From: Trichocoleus desertorum NBK24
GTDB lineage: Bacteria; Cyanobacteriota; Cyanobacteriia; FACHB-46
Reading direction: 5' to 3'
Assembly (NCBI RefSeq): GCF_030409055.1
Contig: NZ_CP116619.1
Span: 5,014,924-5,078,923, forward strand
Length of the DNA: 64,000 nucleotides
The notes beneath the pieces were generated by a model. The model did not search any database, had not been told where the DNA came from, and worked only from the letters and a program-made list of their open reading frames with translations. Positions 63,618-64,000 of this stretch are shown here, piece after piece; the first letter of the stretch is position 1; each line of letters opens with the position of its first letter. The position numbers and the translations under genes are program-made.

Positions 63618-64000
63618 TCACAGTACAAGACGGACAAAGTTCTTTTTGCCGAGCTGTAGCACCCGTCCGTGCAACTCGTCGGCTGAGTCGAAGGTGAGGT
63701 CTGCTTGATCCAAGCGATCGCCCTCTAACCTCACAGCCCCTCCCTGAATTTGCCGCCGCGCTTCCGAGCTGGTTTTGCAGAGACCGCTAGCACTGACTAA
63801 ATAGAACAGCTTAGCGGGAAACTGGATGTCTGCTAAAGAAAACTCTCGAACCGCATTTCCTTGAGTGGTGCCTCCCCCAATCAAATCTAAAGCCGCTTTT
63901 TGCGCGGCAAGAGCAGCTTCCGACCCGTGGTACTGTCCCACGACATCTAGGGCCAAATGCTTCTGGCGATCGCGCGGATTTTCGGGCAGCTCGTCTAAGG
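63618..64000 (-). CDS. tyrS: Tyrosyl-tRNA synthetase, C-terminal part (cut by window end)
   Basis: The frame stays open to the last base, so the gene begins beyond the window. The visible 127 or so residues contain the end of the catalytic and anticodon region ([22 protein letters not shown]) and the S4 RNA-binding domain ([19 protein letters not shown] and [14 protein letters not shown]), typical of bacterial TyrRS C-termini. It is the first gene of the tyrS-pyrF unit. Confidence 0.9.
   Translation of the reverse strand, partial: LDELPENPRDRQKHLALDVVGQYHGSEAALAAQKAALDLIGGGTTQGNAVREFSLADIQFPAKLFYLVSASGLCKTSSEARRQIQGGAVRLEGDRLDQADLTFDSADELHGRVLQLGKKNFVRLVL

Noticed and set aside
1-64000. tRNA, rRNA and riboswitch search by eye
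   Set aside because: No cloverleaf with a GGTTCGAxTCC arm, no rRNA core sequence and no known riboswitch core was found in the intergenic regions; a covariance-model scan would be the proper test.

Overview
The window reads as chromosomal DNA of a cyanobacterium, probably a filamentous one. GCGATCGC (HIP1) palindromes are scattered through almost every region. The gene set includes an orange carotenoid protein with its fluorescence recovery protein, NDH-1 subunit H, many GAF/PAS histidine kinases, pentapeptide repeats, and a cluster resembling hpsL-hpsN-hpsO-hpsP (hormogonium/gliding polysaccharide). No rRNA, tRNA or CRISPR array was recognised. The species cannot be fixed from the sequence alone.

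Layout. 1-3 kb: tail of a histidine kinase, ilvN, a small BON-like protein and an alpha/beta hydrolase. 3-9.8 kb: a more AT-rich accessory stretch with an Mrr-like/AIPR putative phage-resistance nuclease, a Uma2-family protein and an ISAzo13-type insertion sequence with perfect 18-bp inverted repeats; then the photoprotection locus ocp-frp and a convergent peroxiredoxin-like gene, two partial copies of whose 3' end lie upstream near the Uma2 gene. 10-25 kb: an LP..RPI repeat protein, a lipoprotein/ATP-grasp pair that resembles E. coli ygiB-ygiC, valS, a MITE-like palindromic element, hypothetical propeller-type proteins, an NCS2 permease, a second BON-like paralogue and an ABC1/UbiB kinase. 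25.7-32.2 kb: recN, then a cassette of DUF4388 protein, MglA-like small GTPase, Roadblock/LC7 protein and V4R-like protein closed by a strong terminator, then a pentapeptide-repeat protein containing a perfect 15-bp minisatellite. 32-34 kb: queG and a stand-alone OCP C-terminal-domain homologue.

33.9-45.7 kb is a signalling island: an RsbW-like kinase and SpoIIE phosphatase pair, a NarL-type regulator, a 1469-residue multi-sensor kinase, a receiver-kinase protein, and a CBS-GAF-histidine kinase whose GAF carries both cysteines of a DXCF cyanobacteriochrome. 45.9-52.6 kb holds housekeeping genes (rsmH, an M48 protease, ndhH, a small conserved protein, glmM). 53-58.4 kb is the exopolysaccharide cluster. 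58.9-60.4 kb is an ISKra4-type element with 25-bp inverted repeats and a 9-bp target duplication. The end carries a phosphoribosyltransferase with a repeat-derived tail, a family-4 uracil-DNA glycosylase, a conserved exported protein, pyrF and the 3' part of tyrS.

The strongest candidates for something undescribed are the GTPase/Roadblock/DUF4388/V4R cassette, the predicted light-sensing CBS-GAF kinase, and the Mrr-AIPR gene in its disturbed neighbourhood. All functions are inferred from sequence recognition; no searches were run.
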